Of a stretch of 64,000 bases of DNA, positions 62,329 to 64,000 are shown piece by piece. Both the position numbers and the translations under genes were made by a program. Every line of letters starts with the position of its first letter. Positions within the stretch are counted from its first letter, which is position 1. This DNA is from Sipunculus nudus. Lineage: Eukaryota > Annelida > Sipuncula > Golfingiida > Sipunculidae. Location: assembly GCA_026874595.1 (NCBI GenBank), contig CM049319.1, positions 39,317,473-39,381,472 of the forward strand. The letters run 5' to 3'. The notes beneath the pieces were generated by a model. The model had not been told where the DNA came from and ran no database searches. It saw only the letters and a program-made list of their open reading frames with translations.

Positions 62329-64000
62329 GTTTCGGTTCCTTGTACGATCAGGGAACTTCCCAGCCTGTCAGCCGTAAAGTATATAATAGTTGTTTGATTA
62401 ATCAATTAAATAAAAAAAAATATTTTCTAATGTTTCCGGAATTCATCTTATCTATTTTCATTACTTGAGTGAAAATCAATTTGTGCGCTATTTATGGATA
62501 TACACTTTGCTTATTTCAATTGTATTTATGTTTATAGGCTATATTAAGTTCACCACATTCCATGTATTTAATTCCAAACTGTGTTGTTATCACGGGGAGT
62601 TTTATTAAAATAATTTAATATTCAAGATCTGAAAAATTTTCAATTGTAAATTTATCCCAGATGTTCCCTGAACAGTGGTATTATTTTAGGTCACAAAGGA
62701 GTTGACGGGAAATGGACATAAGGATTTGATATTTTTGTATAAGAACTTTTTAAAGCAAAATCCTTGATCCGTCTCTGCCATGTTTCCGGTAATATTTTCC
62801 AACGGATGGGATTTCAATTCATATTAAAATAAAATGAATTCGATTTTATGTATATTTCATTTGATTTTTCAAATTAAAAAAAAATTAAGCATGTAATAGG
62901 TGTTTGTACCTTGAAAAAAAAGCTATGAATGTGAACAATATAAAAAAATGTACTTTAACTAGCTGTATCGGCAGTGCAAATGTGAAATTAAGAAATTCAT
63001 GTGCTTCATAATTTTGCTGAATGCAGAATATACCCTTTCTGACGGAGAACTGATATAAGAAAAACAATCAGGACATTTAATTATCCCAGAATATAAACGG
63101 AATGGGAAAAATCCATTTTAGGGGCAAATGGTCCGCGGTAATGTCCCACTCTAAAAGTTTCCAAGTCTAGTTATTACACAGGTTCTGGCCACAGGATCTT
63201 AAGTTAATTTTCTTAACAGGTGGAGTTTAATGGAAGAAACATTTATTGGAACATTATTTAACTCTAGCGGGCAGTGTCACAGTGTCACACAGGTTTATAT
63301 TAATAAAAACGGGGTCGTTGCATAAACAATGCTTGTATTTGTTGGTAATGCGCGTGTCCGCATCTGATACTGACCCGGTGATCGGCAAGATCGGAGCTGG
63401 TGTTCTTGGGATATTACATCCACGTTAAAAGGCAATATAACAGAGGTTTCTGATGGCTCATATCAAGACCGGCATGAAAATAACATCCTGGCAATTATCG
63501 CCCACCATTTCCCTTACCAGCCAGCCAGGTCGTAAACACACGTGGCTGAGGGAGTTGTCGGATATATACGAGATCCAGAATCGCCGGGTCTGTCATACAC
63601 AGTCCTCTTTACGAGATGTTCGACTCGCAAGCTCTGGTTGGAACCTGGTAATGGTCGCAGGGGGTCCGGTTTGTGTCTGTATCATGGCCAGGAGGTCAGG
63701 ACGTTGTTGTTCTTAAGTTTTATCGGGTTTTCCGATCTAGTGCGTATGAAAATGAGTTTTCTTTGAGAACTCGGAGAAATGCTGAAGTTGAATATCATCT
63801 GTATCAAAGATAATATTTAGGTAACTTTTTTAATAATCATTATAATCATAGATGTCAAATGTAACACCACAGTCTATAGTATTTTGGTAAAATGTTATGC
63901 AAGCATTTTACACCCATCTAAACGATAAAAGGTATAACGGATAATATGGCTAATGGGTATTTTGTTAACGCTTCAGACTCCATGAAAAAAAGGCAGCAGC
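62329..64000. other. Unique DNA to the end of the window
   Basis: 62340-63180 is AT-rich with nothing recognised. 63190-63720 is more balanced and includes ataaacaatgctt (FOX/SOX-like) and overlapping frames of 60-87 codons without recognised domains. The last 250 bp are AT-rich. Confidence 0.4.

Overview
The window looks like intergenic DNA from an AT-rich invertebrate animal, most plausibly a mollusc or another lophotrochozoan. This is an inference from style: dense minisatellites, long (AT)n runs, Harbinger-like transposons ending in TTA, a Gypsy-style LTR, and a GACGGACGG-type motif at 11891-11950 of a kind I associate with mollusc genomes. Nothing looks bacterial or viral. No protein-coding gene can be called with confidence. 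Most longer open frames lie inside tandem arrays or across transposon junctions.

Layout. 1-3290: right end of a 58-bp satellite that carries a nearly identical 1683-bp higher-order repeat. 3291-12200: AT-rich unique DNA with a possible short inverted-repeat element at the satellite edge, minisatellites of about 35, 45 and 32 bp, and a 292-bp MITE-like element (8113-8404). 14971-22082: a cluster of transposons of two related families, here called E and T, plus a 0.9-kb solo LTR. E2 is bounded by TTA duplications, and T1 keeps a decayed exon resembling the first half of a MADF domain; both point to the PIF/Harbinger group. 25026-28765: minisatellites of 37 and 41 bp. 28766-34463: less AT-rich unique DNA. 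34464-35104: eight copies of an 80-bp repeat.

35105-41743 is mostly unique. Around 40.2-41.25 kb it holds the best hint of a gene start: a perfect CRE, a TATA-like box, an NRF1-like site and a consensus 5' splice site. 41744-44902 is a 3.2-kb array of a 37-bp repeat that contains an inverted block. The rest alternates AT-rich DNA, microsatellites, further minisatellites (25, 22, about 26 and 38 bp) and blocks of more balanced composition near 45.0-46.0, 54.3-54.55, 56.8-57.3, 59.0-60.7 and 63.2-63.7 kb. Those blocks could be conserved regulatory elements, but that needs cross-species alignment.

By my count about 14.5 kb (some 23%) is minisatellite or satellite and about 7 kb (11%) is recognisable transposon. 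I found no clear new biological system. The most notable items are the recent 1683-bp duplication, the nested Harbinger-like cluster with its MADF remnant, the minisatellite whose unit reads as a 3' splice site, and the inverted block in the 37-bp array.
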